Shown here: positions 9,926 to 21,279 of the stretch, piece after piece
Layout of the letters: every line of letters begins with the position of its first letter
How positions within the stretch are numbered: the stretch's first letter is position 1
Source of the DNA: Alitta virens
Taxonomy: Eukaryota > Annelida > Polychaeta > Phyllodocida > Nereididae
Assembly (NCBI GenBank): GCA_932294295.1
Contig: OW028575.1
Coordinates: forward strand, 17,550,058 to 17,614,057
Direction of reading: 5' to 3'
DNA length: 64,000 bases
Program-made: the position numbers and the translations under genes
The notes under the pieces: generated by a model
What the model saw: the letters and a program-made list of their open reading frames with translations, nothing else
Database searches by the model: none
Told to the model about the DNA's origin: nothing

Positions 9926-11201
9926 AAAATTTTGTTTTGTGACGTATCTTGAGGTTAGGGTGTTTCATATAGTCTGGAAGCCTAATTTTGCGTGCCGGTA
10001 TCTCTAAATTATCATATAAAATAATTATTTACCTGGAATAATGTTTAATATTCCTGTCGTTCGGTGATGTTATACTCTATTGGCTGTAGGACCAGCATAT
10101 TTCTGCAGGATTGATTTAGTTTGGTAATAATTTTGAGTTAAAAATAACCCAAAAAACAAAAGCCTGTAGAAATATTTCCTTTATACAGCCCATCGCTATA
10201 ACATTGAGTGTCGTTAAAGGTATAATCCAGTATTCTAGGTAGAACACATCCAGAGATAATCGCGCCTTAACACAGTCTCCCAAGTTACTGACTTTCGTGG
10301 TACGAAAGTTCGTAGTTTCTTGGGGCGAAACTTGACAACCTCCGTGGTGCGACAGGGGGACTGTCGTGGTGCGAAATTGGAACTGTTGTGGTGCGAACGA
10401 TACTGTCTCCCCACGAAACCACTAGACCGTGAAGTGTTCTATGTATAAGAAATTGCAAATGTATTCTTTTATAATGGCTTCATGTAAAAATACATACAGA
10501 CATGCCAGTGATTTTTTAATAATACATTATTTCATCGAAATAATTCATTGAGCGAATTAACAGAGCATTACAAAGAACATAAGTGTAAAAATGATAAATG
10601 AGAAAATACAGAGGAATAGTGCAAACAACGGTTTCACATATAGATTTGTAACAGAAGTTAAGGTTAGGAAAATAATCAAATCCCTATAAAAAAAAAAAAA
10701 AAAAAGTTGTTACGATTAACTTCCTGCTCAATTTATTAAAAAGATGGGTATTATACCCATAAAACCATTAACTGTACTAGTGAATCGGTGTATTTTACAA
10801 AATAGCATCACGATATATATCAAATAAGGGCCATTGAGTTATGAAGAAATGTGTAAACAAGAGGGACAAATGAATGTCTATAGAAATTGTGTGAAAGTTG
10901 CAGCTATTATGATGTACAAGTAAGAAAAAAAGCATTGGATTTCACCTAAATATGTGACAGAAGTATTCACTGCACAAACCTTTTAGTATGAAATGAGAGA
11001 CAATGATGACAAGTTTGTACTTTTACAATACAATAGGGGAGTTGTGTTTACTTTTTCCACCTTGGGGCATGAAGTGACAATCGTACAGTCATACTGTCAA
11101 CATCGTAATATAGTTCAACATCCTGAGTATCTTATGTAACATATTGAATTGTGCATATCATTTGTAAGAAGGAGAAACGTCTTCAATAAATGTGGTCAAG
11201 T
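9926..11201. other. Gene-free; short CGTGGTGCGAAA motif cluster at 10256-10440
   Basis: Between 10290 and 10430 the words CGTGGT(A/G)CGA and GTGGTGCGAA occur five times at uneven spacing, bracketed by ACAGTCTCCC and ACTGTCTCCCC. The remainder is AT-rich with an A run at 10687-10705. No gene is seen. Confidence 0.4.
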
Positions 11202-11237
11202 GGCTCATGGTGCCCCAACCATGGGGCACCTTGAGCC
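11202..11237. repeat. Hairpin, 16-bp arms
   Basis: GGCTCATGGTGCCCCA pairs with TGGGGCACCTTGAGCC (one mismatch) across a 4-nt loop. The same word family forms the ends of the element that follows. Confidence 0.6.
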
Positions 11238-11239
11238 GG

Positions 11240-12387
11240 ACTTGGGGCACATTGAGCCAACCTAACAAACACCTGAAATTTGCTAAAAGAGGCTTTAATT
11301 TGCTTCATTAACAGCATAAACACGAATTGCCAAAGATTTAATTAACTATTTACCAATAAAAACCCATTCAGGGAATAATATGTTCAAAATAATATCATTT
11401 ATCTCAAGTGCATGTTTCTTAAGAAATACTGATAAAGTCTATACAAAAAACACTTAAAATGCAGGGCCCAACCTTAATGATTGTCTGACTGTCCAAGGCA
11501 AGTGAATTGTGCCTTGGGCAAGATTACATATAAAATCAGATCAGTGAAGTTGGCAACCCGAACCTAGCTACCTGACAGCTACCCGGCAGCTACCTGAAGA
11601 TGTAAAGTTAGCTACCCAAATCCAGCTACCTGACAGCTACCTGGCAGCTACCCAAACTTTCCATGTATATAACTCAAAAACAGTTGAGCGTAATTTTTTG
11701 CGCCAAAAGATACTTAGGGCAAAGGTTTACGTCCTAGAATTTTTTCTGAATTTTCCGAGGACGTCATAGATGTGATAAATCAAAAAAATTGAAACCGGTA
11801 AAAAACAAAAATTAACTTTTGTATCTAACTTTTGCAATATGTAAAACTGACCTGTGCACCCGTTAAGTGGGTGTAATTAGGCCTTAGATTCGGGTAGCTG
11901 CCGGATAGCTAGCTTCGCTATCGCATATTCCTCGAACACGGTCAAACGTGATTTTTCCGTTTTTGTGCCAAAAGATACTTAGGGCAAAGGTTTACGTCCT
12001 AGAATTTTTTCGAAATTTTTCGAGGACGTCGTAGATGTGATAAATCAAAAAAATTGAAAAAATGACGTTTTTTACCGTAACGCAAACGGTAGCTTTTTGG
12101 AGTGTCCAGTTGAGAAAGCGCCGGTAGAAAACAAAAATTAACTTTTGTGTCTAAATTTTAGCATAGACAAAACTAGTCTTTACAACCCTTAAAGGGGTCA
12201 AATTCATCAGTACTTTCGGGTAGCTGCCAGGTAGCTGGAATTTCGAGAAAAATTCGAGAAAAGTTACATATTTATAAAATACACTATATGGCATGTTAAA
12301 TTAAGGCTTATAATTTAATTAAAGATTTATAACATGTAATAGTATGCTTTTAACCAGTTATTGTCGTAAGCCGGCTCAAGTTGCCCC
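11240..12387. mobile_element. TIR element with TGGGGCAxxTTGAGCC ends and duplicated interior
   Basis: The left end reads TGGGGCACATTGAGCCAAC. The right end, as its reverse complement, reads TGGGGCAACTTGAGCCGGC. Inside is a block starting CGCCAAAAGATACTTAGGGC (or a close variant) at about 11700 that repeats at about 11948. GCTACC(T/C)GxCAGCTACC words lie near 11565-11650 and their inverse (GGGTAGCTGCC) near 11892 and 12222, so a second inverted structure is nested within. No coding sequence is present. Confidence 0.5.
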
Positions 12388-12934
12388 ACATGCAAATCCA
12401 CAAAAACATCTGCAATGAGGTCAATCTGTGGCAATATTGCCTAGTTCACATTGATAAATTGGTTTCTGGGAAGAGGCGTCCTCTCCATTCGTGCAAATGG
12501 AAGCACTCATGTTTTAAAAAAAGGTCTTTAAATGTATGTCAGAATGGTTTCTGGGAAGAGGCGTCCTCTCCATTCGTAATAGATAGCACTCCTTTTTTTT
12601 TAATGCATGATAATATTGTATAAAAAAAAAGGTTTTTTTTTTTTGCAGGAGGGAGTTAAATGAAATACTTTATGGTGATTCAAGAGCTTCTCATTGTGTA
12701 CGAAGGGAGAGATACTTTAATATTTATGTCCCAATGAATATGTACATCATTTAAGAATGAGTAAAATTTTAAAATACGAATGTAATATGATTAAGGGTAA
12801 TACAGTGGTTTGTAAAAGTCTTCATGCTCCCATGTGTGTCCCATGTGTGTCCCATGTGTGTCTCAATGCTACTGGGTCTGAAGCTTGGTCAGCTTATATT
12901 AGCAGCTGCCACAGACAGACGTAATGATGAGATA
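12388..12934. other. No gene; 40-bp direct repeat
   Basis: A block containing GGTTTCTGGGAAGAGGCGTC occurs at about 12461 and again at about 12545. No gene is seen. Confidence 0.45.
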
Positions 12935-13125
12935 CTAAGGCTTGGAGCCCACACCATGTTACACATTGACCCCATTGGTGGGGTCTTTTACTTGCCTCAG
13001 CATAGACACCGAGTACAAGGGACCTCCAATTTAACGTCTCATGCGATCAACATCCAGCCTGGATTTATTCATGAAGAGTGCCCGGGCAGGAGATCAAACC
13101 CGGGAGCTTCAGCAGAGCTGTCATG
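12935..13125 (-). mobile_element. Second SINE family (type 2) copy
   Basis: It shares an ordered body with the copy at 44230-44462: TTTTACTTGCCTCAGCATAG, CACCGAGT/CACTGAGT, AACGTCTCATGCGA-like and GATCAAACCCGGGAG (an inverted B box). The tRNA-like head lies at the right end, so it reads on the minus strand. Confidence 0.6.
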
Positions 13126-13569
13126 ATATAAAAACACTTTAATGTGCACTGCATTTTAAGCAGATTTCCACTGAATTTGCTGAAATTTATCTAAGCTAAC
13201 ATTATCTCTAAAACTGTGACATATCAGTTGACTTCTAAAATGATAAAATTTTCATGAACCATGTAATGTGGTAAGGCTTCTGTAATTTAAGAAATACGAA
13301 TGATATCGCTTTTTTAAAAATCGTAAACAACCTGCTGATGGCTATCAAGAATTTTCAGACAAAAGGAAAGCCGGTTTCAGTTAGTCTTAAATAACCAGGT
13401 TTAAGATTTAGGGTGCCTATGAGTCTGTGTTCCGATATAGTATTTGGGTTCTTACCTAAACTATCATCTTCAAATAATTTATGATGATTGCAAGTACCAT
13501 TTCTGATTTGTGATCAATAATTTGATTGTGACTGGCCTTAGACATTGAACATGTAAGCTAACCAACATC
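13126..13569. other. No gene seen
   Basis: AT-rich sequence without supported features. Confidence 0.4.
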
Positions 13570-14024
13570 ATTGTTTGATTCACACTATCACGGATAAGAC
13601 CTACAGGTGACCGCATGTATATATGTCTAAAATGGCTATACTTAGCTATACGTGCGGGTATACAATGATTTCGTCAGTGATTTCGGCCTGTTGATTTCGG
13701 ATTAATAAGTTCTTTTAATGTTCTGTGGTTGCTAAAATATATACCATTGTCACCTTCTTTTTAGTTCTTCTGGACTGCACGTAAATTGATATTTTTTCGC
13801 TCAGCCTTGCACTCCCAGAATTAAGCACATAGCCCACAATAGAACCCGCTGGTGGCGCCACAGCTAGATGAGAATGGAACTAATTTCTTGCTAGCTCCAT
13901 GTAATCATTTAAAATATCAAGTCGGTCTAGTTTAGGAAAAGTGGTCAAACAGAATAAACCTGGGAGACTAAATGGGATTTGCAACATGATATTTTAATTT
14001 ATTGATTACATGCAATTTTCAGAA

Positions 14025-14610
14025 TTTACACAGGTGCGTAGACCTCACTTAGGACCTGCATGGCTGTTTTCTCTCCGGCCGCATATTCTTCCCATGCGGT
14101 GAAAATCTTTGCTTGCAGTCGCTTCTGCGTGACATTCTGGTGACGCTTTAATCTCCCATCCGACACCAAACGCATCTGGATGGGAAGTAGGTTGGCCTCA
14201 TTCAAAAGTTTCACCAGTAGGTAGAATGTTAGGTTGGGACGGCAGCGGGAATTCATCCAGTTGTGCCAGCCTTCTGTATCATTATTTGTTCAAATGGCCA
14301 GTCCATACACGCTCCAATTCTGGGGGCCCCAAGTGCGGTGGTTCAGCCACTGCCCACGGACCTCTGTTTCAAGCTACTACCTTACAACATCTCTTTACCA
14401 GATATCCAACCCAGACAATTATTGATTTTTTATATGCTTCTGGTTTCTACTACCAAATATAGATAACCAATCTTAACCTGGAGAGCCTCTACATAGCCCA
14501 CTCAGGTGCTGATGAGGCGTTAAACAATAACACACGCACACACACACACTGCCCACGGAAGTAATTCTTGAGCTGCTGCAGGGGCTGAGCTGTTGCCCTC
14601 CTTTGAAACA
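14025..14610 (-). pseudogene. MULE transposase C-terminal exon, copy 1 (SINE-interrupted)
   Basis: The minus strand encodes NSRCRPNLTFYLLVKLLNEA and continues through QMRLVSDGRLKRHQNV to AKIFTAWEEYAAGE. This is the C-terminal region of FLYWCH-MULE transposase-like proteins common in invertebrates. It is about 90% identical to copy 2 at 14684-15087 and keeps a longer 3' part. A SINE at 14361-14546 splits it, and its frame is otherwise damaged near 14600. It has no DDE catalytic core. Confidence 0.65.
14361..14546 (+). mobile_element. CA-tailed SINE or LINE 3' fragment inserted in MULE exon
   Basis: A 186-bp insert ends in GAGGCGTTAAACAATAA plus a CA tail. It is bounded by perfect 13-bp duplications CACTGCCCACGGA (14348-14360 and 14547-14559). 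The uninterrupted sequence survives in copy 2 at about 15030-15050, which proves the insertion. The same 3' end occurs at about 1998-2033. Confidence 0.85.
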
Positions 14611-14683
14611 TAATATAGACAAATTAAGACATATATATAGACATAATTATATTTGCAACATGATATTTTAATTTATTGATTAC

Positions 14684-15087
14684 ATGCAATTTTCAGAATT
14701 TACACAGGTGCGTAGACCTTCGCACAATCTCTTAGGACCTGCATGGATGTTTTCTCTCCGGCCGCATATTCTTCCCATGCGTGAAAATCTTTGCTTGCAG
14801 TCACTTCTGCGTGACATTCTGGTGATGCTTCAATTTCCCATCCGACACCAAACGCATCTGGATGGGAAGTAGGTTGGCCTCATCATTCAAAAGTTTCACC
14901 AGTAGGTAGAATGTTAGGTGTGGACGGCAGCGGGAATTCATCCGGTTGTGCCAACCTTCTGTATCATTATTTGTTCGGATGGCCAGTCCATACACGCTCC
15001 AATTCTGGGGGCCCCAAGTGCGGTGGTTCAGCCACTGCCCACGGAAGTAATTCTTGAGCTGCTGCAGGGGCTGAGCTGTTGCTTCCT
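14684..15087 (-). pseudogene. MULE transposase C-terminal exon, copy 2
   Basis: The frame starts at a TTTCAG acceptor (intron side 15088-15090) and encodes LQQLKNYFRGQWLNHRTWGP, then YGLAIRTNNDTEGWHNRMNS, then LTFYLLVKLLNDEANLLP, ending at a stop near 14801 where the lineage frame is lost. N-N-D-x-E-G-W-H-N-R is the signature of this MULE C-terminal block. The upstream neighbour is the FLYWCH exon; the catalytic region that should lie between is absent (only about 180 bp separate them). Confidence 0.65.
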
Positions 15088-15269
15088 CTGAAACATAACA
15101 TATACAAATTTAGTCATATATAGACATAATTATACATTACTAATGTGGACATATATATATATATATTATTATTAATAATTTATTAACCTCCAGAAATTGG
15201 AGAAAATCCAACAAAAACTACACAAATGAAAATAGCTGTCTACTAACCTTTTTTCCTTCACTGTTTTTG

Positions 15270-15626
15270 CTACAAGGCAGCAACATCACCACCAGTGGAT
15301 GCTGGGTGGACGTGGGCCCTCCTGCCGACCTTGAAATCCTGCCCTTTCTGAACTACGGTGGCTGGACAGTAGCATTTCTTTGAACGAATGGCACAATGCC
15401 AAGTAGTTGACCTCGCTGTTGTGGACTTCTTGGTGAAGCTGTAGCCAAGAGAACTGAACAGCTTCTCCTTTCCACGGGTGGTTGTCCCAGCCACAATCTT
15501 GAAGATTTCCATGTGCTCTGCAGGGATGATGTCCGCCGGCGGAGGGTCTTCCAGGATGGACGACTCATCCAACTGTGGTGGCATGGGCACAGGGTCCAGA
15601 GAGAGGTCGGCAGAACGCTCATCAGC
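15270..15626 (-). pseudogene. FLYWCH zinc-finger exon of the MULE-type gene
   Basis: The exon starts after a TTTCAG acceptor and runs to a stop at 15270. The FLYWCH fold is visible: G-K-E-K-L-F-S-S-L-G-Y-S-F, then W-H-C-A-I-R..C, then C-P-A-T-V, then H-V-H, supplying the C-x-C-x-HxH ligand pattern. FLYWCH fingers usually sit at the N terminus of MULE transposases and bind DNA. The stretch before it is acidic and Pro-rich (PPQLDESSILEDPPPADIIP). The exon may end at a cryptic donor before the stop. The gene is incomplete because the transposase core is missing. Confidence 0.65.
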
Positions 15627-15721
15627 CTGAAATAAAATAAAAAACAAATATTAATATTGATATGAGTAACATTGGTAGCTTTATTTGTTCCTTTATTTTG
15701 AGATAAGAAAGAAATACTTAC

Positions 15722-15898
15722 ATCAGGAATTCCTGCTGCTTGTTCTACTGGTCCTTCCAGTTCACAAACTTCTGGCTCTGCACGCTCTTCATCTTGGAGA
15801 CCTGGCATCTGGAAGGATAGATCCAGTCTTCTTCTCTGCCTTGGCAGTTCTTCTTCTGCCTCTTCTCTGTCATCTCCGCCAGTGGCATTTATTACGGT
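15722..15898 (-). pseudogene. Upstream exon of the FLYWCH gene
   Basis: An open frame joins the FLYWCH exon through a GTAAGT donor at 15716-15721. It is rich in Glu and Arg (DDREEAEEELPRQRRR, then EERAEPEVCELEG) and low-complexity. It runs up to the terminal GATTTCGGCC words of the enclosing element with no clear ATG. Confidence 0.45.
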
Positions 15899-16430
15899 CG
15901 GCCGAAATCAATTTTGGCCGAAATCAACAGGCTGAAATCACCGGAGGACGAAATCAAGGTAATTCGTGTGTGCGCACTCGTGGCTCTGTTAATCACATAT
16001 ATATTCTTTCTTTGAGAATAAGTGAGGCAGTCATAGATTGCTAGGCGGATATCCATCAAACACTTGCCAAATGTCCGTTGCCAAGCATCCGTCACGCATC
16101 CGTCCGGCATACGTCAGGCACTCATAGATCATCCGTGCGAACGCACGTAGAACACACATAGAAAGCATGTAGAATGCACGTAGAACTAATATATACACCA
16201 TTTACTCGCAGAACGTAGTTTTAAGCATGTTTAAAAAATTTTGCCTTCTCCACGTATGGTCACGGATGATTTAGCACTACCAGGAGTGTTCTATGGATTA
16301 GCAAGAGTATCCTTGAAACACTCGGCGAGTGAATAAACAAGGATAAGCAAGAATAAACACTTTTTTTCATCCATAGTCATACGTAGGTCTTATACGTGAT
16401 AGTGTGAACGCCCCTTAAGGTAGAAATTAA
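15899..16430. repeat. Right arm of the MULE-type element
   Basis: GAAATCA words at 15905-15957 are followed by degenerate CATCCGTC/ACGTAGAAC words and terminal inverted words ending GTGTGAACGCCCCTTAA. Confidence 0.5.
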
Positions 16431-16921
16431 TTCATCCACATGTTTAGCACAAACATGTCTAACAGTGTTATCACGGTAACTGATTGCTGTTATTGTTTTG
16501 CAATTATTATCAAAATTGATAAACTTATATGTGTTTCCAAACTTGCATGGCAGTTTATGTACATAGAATGTTCTGGCGAATTGTGTGATCTAATTGGTTG
16601 ATATTTAGCATCCGCACATTGTGAGCTATTGTGACGTCACCCTTCCAATTGACAGACCTTATTAAGACTGGAATGAGTCAGCATGGGCCAGGGGTCCCCC
16701 TAGTGTTAATATCTGCAAATAACTGCCCAAACATAAACTGCCCTCTGGTGTCTCTCTTATATAAATATTTTGGAAGTCACCATAAATTGTTCTTTAAACG
16801 TTGTATAACTGAAATCAATTTAGACCACTGTCACTTGAAAGTTATAAACTTACAGAAATGCAGCAAGGTTTTCATGTTTCACAGCCCCTTTACCATAAGT
16901 ACTGCTCCTTTAGATCTGTTT
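16431..16921. other. No gene seen
   Basis: Ordinary AT-rich sequence. A plus-strand open frame at 16631-16927 has no recognisable protein features. Confidence 0.4.
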
Positions 16922-17655
16922 TACTAAAGCCCAGTCCACACTATCACCAGTAGTAAGAGAGACGAGTGGCCACGGAAATCAAAAAGGGACTATACGTGCT
17001 CCCTCGTGCTCCCCAAGCCTCTTTTAAGCATGTATAAGATCTGTTGACGAGTGTCTGTGAGGTACTCGTAGATTGCTTGGCGGACATCCGTCAACTGCTC
17101 AGCAGGAGAACAACGGGCGGGTCCTGGAGGAGCCAGAAGTGACTTCGTGGGGCTTTCTTTGACCGCTCGGCAGACGTCTTTCCGCCGCTCGGTGAGTGGT
17201 CCAAATGCAAAGGAAGAGAGGGCTATGGATAGGCACGGTTGGGCAAGGTGCCAGCACAGACGGGCAACGGCAGAACAACAGGTGGACCACGGAGGTCCAC
17301 TGAGTGTTTCAAGAGCATTCTACGAGCTGTACAAGAGTGGATTGGGAGTATACATGGATGGACAGCTGCCCCTGCATACACGAGGTTCAGCACTGGTGGC
17401 CCCGAATGTCCATGGATGGCCACGGACGTAGTATATCACTCACCAAACACTCGCCGAGCGATTCCCGATTGATTGCCCTCTCCACGGATATCCACGAGTG
17501 ATCTGGAGGACCTACAAGCGTTCTACAGATAAGCAGGAGTATCCGTACAATGCACAGCGAATAAATTACATATGAACAAGGATAAGCAAGAGTAAAAAGT
17601 TTTTCTTATTCTCGCTCACTCGCCATCCCCACTTGTGACACTGTAAACGCCCCTT
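16922..17655. mobile_element. Non-coding TIR element, relative of 6501-7142
   Basis: The left end is TAAAGCCCAGTCCACACTATCAC. The right end as reverse complement is TAAGGGGCGTTTACAGTGTCAC. The GC-richer interior consists of GGATGG, CCACGG, CACTCGCCGAGCG-type words. Overlapping open frames in the interior (17099-17501) are a by-product of its GC content. Confidence 0.55.
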
Positions 17656-18015
17656 ATGAGTGAATCTAGGATTCAGTCATTATTATAACGTCATTTCATG
17701 CTCATTTTATGCTCATTTTGCTCTATATTCTATATTTCTAAATAAAATTTTATGAGTTATTGGTAAACCACGCATGTAAATTCCCAGCACCCTCCTGTGT
17801 TCTGGCTGTGTTCATGGTTTGTATGTTACTCTTCTTGTTGTTTTTTTTAAATATGTTTATTCACACACATGCATATACAATTCATGGTGTATAGTACAAA
17901 AAAAGAAATATTGGTAATCAAAATATATTGTAAATGTTATAAAACTTTAAAAACATAACAGATAAAAACAACAGTGAATAAAAACATAAAGTGAATAAAT
18001 AAAAAATGCTGCGCT
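17656..18015. other. No gene seen
   Basis: AT-rich sequence directly 3' of the LINE below; the T run at 17841-17849 could be the A-rich 3' end of that minus-strand LINE. Confidence 0.35.
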
Positions 18016-19180
18016 TTATGCTGTACATATAAAGTGCAATATGACTTTTAGGTCATCTCTAGTGAACCCGTCTACTGTGGCTGCATTTGTGCGAACAATA
18101 TTTAACAATTCATTAATCTGACCCACTACTGGCTCTACATCAGCATATCTTTTATATAAGTACCTTTTGGTCTGACAAATACTGTCATTTAACAGTTGCT
18201 CAGTACTGCATCCAATACCTTTTGAGATCATTGTCAAATTTGAATAAATTATACTGTTTACATCTAACAGTGCTTTTTCATAAATAAATTTAACTTTAAC
18301 ATTTGCAGATTTTAACATAGTTTGCACATTTTAATAAATCTACAGTAAATTTGCTCTAAGGCTATTAGTCTCCCAACTAACCCAGGAAGCAAATTACGAT
18401 GGGTTGTTGATGGAACCTCTAATATTCGCCTTGTACATCTGTTCCACATGGTTTGAAATTGTACAATATTACTGTCACATAAATTCCATGCTTGAGCACC
18501 GTAAAAATGACAACATTTCGAATTAAATACATTTACAGTAACTTCTTTTCTACATTTCCCCAATGTTGAGATGGTGTGATTAACTCTATAAACAAGGTCA
18601 CTTCTTTTCATTCTGACATCAGTCTTGTCTGACATATCACAGTCTAAATAGTTACCTAGATACTTTACAGTTTTTACCCAAGCTAAACGTTTACCATCCA
18701 AAGATATATCTTATGTTGTTTTGTTCTTTTTTACTGAATAGCATACATACAGTTTTATCTGGATTATATTTGACATTATACTCATTACTGAACTCCTCAC
18801 ATATCTTAATCATCTTAGACAGGCTTGATACAGTGGGTGCTAAAAGTGTAAGATCATCTGCATAGCCTATAGCACCATAAAACTGGTTTCCAACCCAACA
18901 GCCTTCACCGCCTTTCTCTAACCTTGATAATAATTTGTCTATATAAATACAAAACAGTACTGGGGATATAACCCCACCTTGTCTAATACCATTGGTTGTA
19001 CCAAATTCATCAGATACATACCCTCTCCAATGCGTTCTCATACATTGTCGAACAACAGGGGGTACCCCTCTGTCTATTAACAAACAAAATAGCTTATCAT
19101 ATTGCACTCTGTCAAAAGCCTTTGTTGCATCTACGTAACAAGTATACACATCTGATCCATTATTCATATAATATCTAACA
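18016..19180 (-). pseudogene. LINE (non-LTR) reverse transcriptase fragment
   Basis: Three overlapping frames in order read as one RT. The first (19167-18691) has ATKAFDRV (catalytic Asp region), TTNGIRQGGVISPVLFCIYI and IGYADDLTLLAP (the YADD core). The second (18701-18312) has WVKTVKYLGNYLDCDMSD, the FYGAQAW region and RRILEVPSTTHRNLLPGL. The third (18327-18016) is the C-terminal region. Two frameshifts (near 18695 and 18320) and the missing 5' part (endonuclease) show it is dead. The piece at 57735-58205 shares the G-C-W-(V/I)-G-x-Q/H...YADDL pattern. Confidence 0.8.
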
Positions 19181-20380
19181 ACTTCTTTTTATTGACTGAC
19201 TGATAAAATATATTTATTCAGGATAACAATTCAGTTACAAAAAAAAAAAGTTTTAGAATTGGCTCTGAGAATGAGTAAAAACAATATAAAACATACAAAA
19301 GTGGATATGAAGTACATATTAAGAAAAAAAGACTAATTGAAAATGTATGAAAAACATAATGCTTTAAATACAGTTTAAAAGTGCAGAGCGGAATAATTTC
19401 TTTAAAATCATTTGGCATGTTGTTCCATTAAATACTAGCTTAGTACATGAAATAATTCTTTAAAATAACATTGATAATCTTTAAAATCTTTAAAATATAT
19501 AAGGCTGTTGCTCCCTTATTATTAGTCCGATTTTTGTCAAATAAAGACCAAATATTAAGCAAGATATTCTATATTATATAATAAGCAAATAAATCTATCT
19601 GTCTCTCTAAACTAAATATCTACATTTTTGCCCAGTAAACCTTATTAATTTTCCTCACCTTATCTATTATATACTGCCATGATGCAAGATGTACAAAGGG
19701 TGCTGGACTGATGCTTTTCTCTTTGGCATTTTCAAAGTGTACAATCAAATAGTTTTGACCATCATATATACAATGTTTGGATGAGCTTTATTGCAATTCA
19801 TTTCTACTCATTCTGCCAACTGGCCAATGGGAAAGACTTTTCCTTGGGTTTTGTAAAAGTCAATTAACCTATATATGTAATAGCAATCTGCCGTGACCGT
19901 TATGTCAATTGCTATTAGCATTTTGAATGATACAAAGAATGGGGTAATTCATGCTTTTTCATCATTGATCACAAGCATTATTTGAAATTCTGATTTTCAA
20001 CTGATTCCTGTTTATTATGCATATTAAAGAGGGAGATTGTCTATAATTTGTTTTGATCATGGATGGAACATGCAATATAAATTTTAATTCCAGTTGGATT
20101 ATTTTCAGAAACAACAACAAGACCGAAATATTAATAATTTATATAAAATGAAATAAATATCTAAAATGATTACTCTAACTAGAGTATATCTATCTATAGA
20201 TAGTTTCTAACATTGTTTTATTATAATTCTTTATTGATTTCGATTCAATGAATTATTCAGGGAGCACCAGTGTTTGCCGCCTCCCTGCCTTCTCAGACGA
20301 ATATCACGCTTAATATTTAACATGTATGGAATCAGTATGAACTATACTACAATTCAGTCTTTATTTGACGAAAATCGGAC
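19181..20380. repeat. AT-rich interspersed repeat, also found inverted or direct at 32.5-34.5 kb
   Basis: Segment 19735-19975 (GACCATCATATATACAATG, TTGGATGAGCTTTATTGCAA and on) reappears inverted at 33975-34205. Segment 19996-20120 (TTCCTGTTTATTATGCATAT) reappears at 32990-33110. Segment 19540-19680 resembles 32540-32660. Segment 20250-20380 (CCAGTGTTTGCCGCC, CAGACGAATATC) resembles parts of 33600-33780 and 34440-34590. No coding sequence is seen. Confidence 0.65.
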
Positions 20381-20837
20381 TAATATTAGAGGAGCAGCAG
20401 CCTTTTAAAGTATATACAACCCCCCCTCCCTGCCTACGCTGACGCTGGTAGCAAAAAGCCGACGGATTACCCGTAGAAGCCGCCGGGTTACCCGTGGAAG
20501 CTGCCGGGTTACCCGTAGAACCCCTCAACAAGCCACCGGGGTGAAATTAGGGACGGAGAATTCGCCGGGTTCTACGGGTCACCCACCGGCTTCCACGGGT
20601 ATTTTTTATTTTTTGGACACCAGGGAGATTTCCACGGTTGTGCCATGCAAGCATGGCACAACCGGCTACCGGGCCCGAAACTCCCAGCTTGGCCACGGGT
20701 CCCACGGGTGCTTGCCGGGTATCCACGGGTAGCCGTTTTGTAGCCGCCGGGTTGGAGCCGGGTAGCGCGTTGCGTAACAATTGCGTAATACTACGGGTTC
20801 ACTACGGCTAAATTGCCCAGTGTGACAGGGGCTTAAC
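20381..20837. mobile_element. Satellite-bearing TTAA-family element, right end intact
   Basis: It opens with AATATTAGAGGAGCAGCAG and a CCTGCCTACGCTGACGCTGG block, then ACCCGTAGAAGCCGCCGGGT-type arrays. A central palindrome GCCATGCAAGCATGGC follows, then a second inverted array. The end is GTGTGACAGGGGC followed by TTAA (20834-20837). No matching left terminus is seen, so it is either truncated or part of a larger unit. Confidence 0.55.
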
Positions 20838-21279
20838 TCGGTCATCGGTAAGTTGAATAATACACTGAGAAATGGTTGGATCATAGGCCAATAACAACAT
20901 ACAATTTAGTGTTGATCGTAACATGTTATTCACCAAAAGAAAGCTAGCCATGTATGCTTTCAAGTCATCGATTTCATTAGGCTTCTAGCCATATCTATTA
21001 TGTTATAACAGAAAATATCAAGATAAAAGTGATTAATTTTTAGCAATTTCGTAAAATCAAGTTTATCAAGCACCTGAAATCAAGGCAAGCGTGACCCAAA
21101 GCCCAGGTCCATACGGGGCCTTATGATTGATCGCACATATTATTTAACATCAGGTGTCAGCTTGAATCATCTCTGATGGCATAGGTATTCATTCTATAAT
21201 ACACACATAAATATATGTAGTCATTTAATAAATACCTTTTCTCATATCTCATCATCACTGACATCAGAGTCATCAATCA
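20838..21279. other. No gene seen
   Basis: Short AT-rich spacer between repeat blocks. Confidence 0.35.

Larger units (their letters stand above)
13570..16430 (-). mobile_element. Putative MULE-type DNA element with inverted ends enclosing a FLYWCH/MULE gene
   Basis: At the left end (13576-13705) the words CACACTATCACGGATAAGAC and GTGATTTCGGCCTGTTGATT occur in order. Reading the minus strand inward from 16425, close matches to the same words occur in the same order. The two copies are therefore inverted and enclose all FLYWCH/MULE coding remains (14025-15898). The right arm is longer (about 530 bp) and contains degenerate satellite words. No clear 8-9 bp target duplication, usual for MULEs, is visible. 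The enclosed gene may be cargo of the element, or the pairing may be two independent copies of an abundant repeat. Confidence 0.45.

Noticed and set aside
17099..17501. Several overlapping frames on both strands
   Set aside because: They arise from the GC-rich satellite-like interior of the TIR element at 16922-17655.
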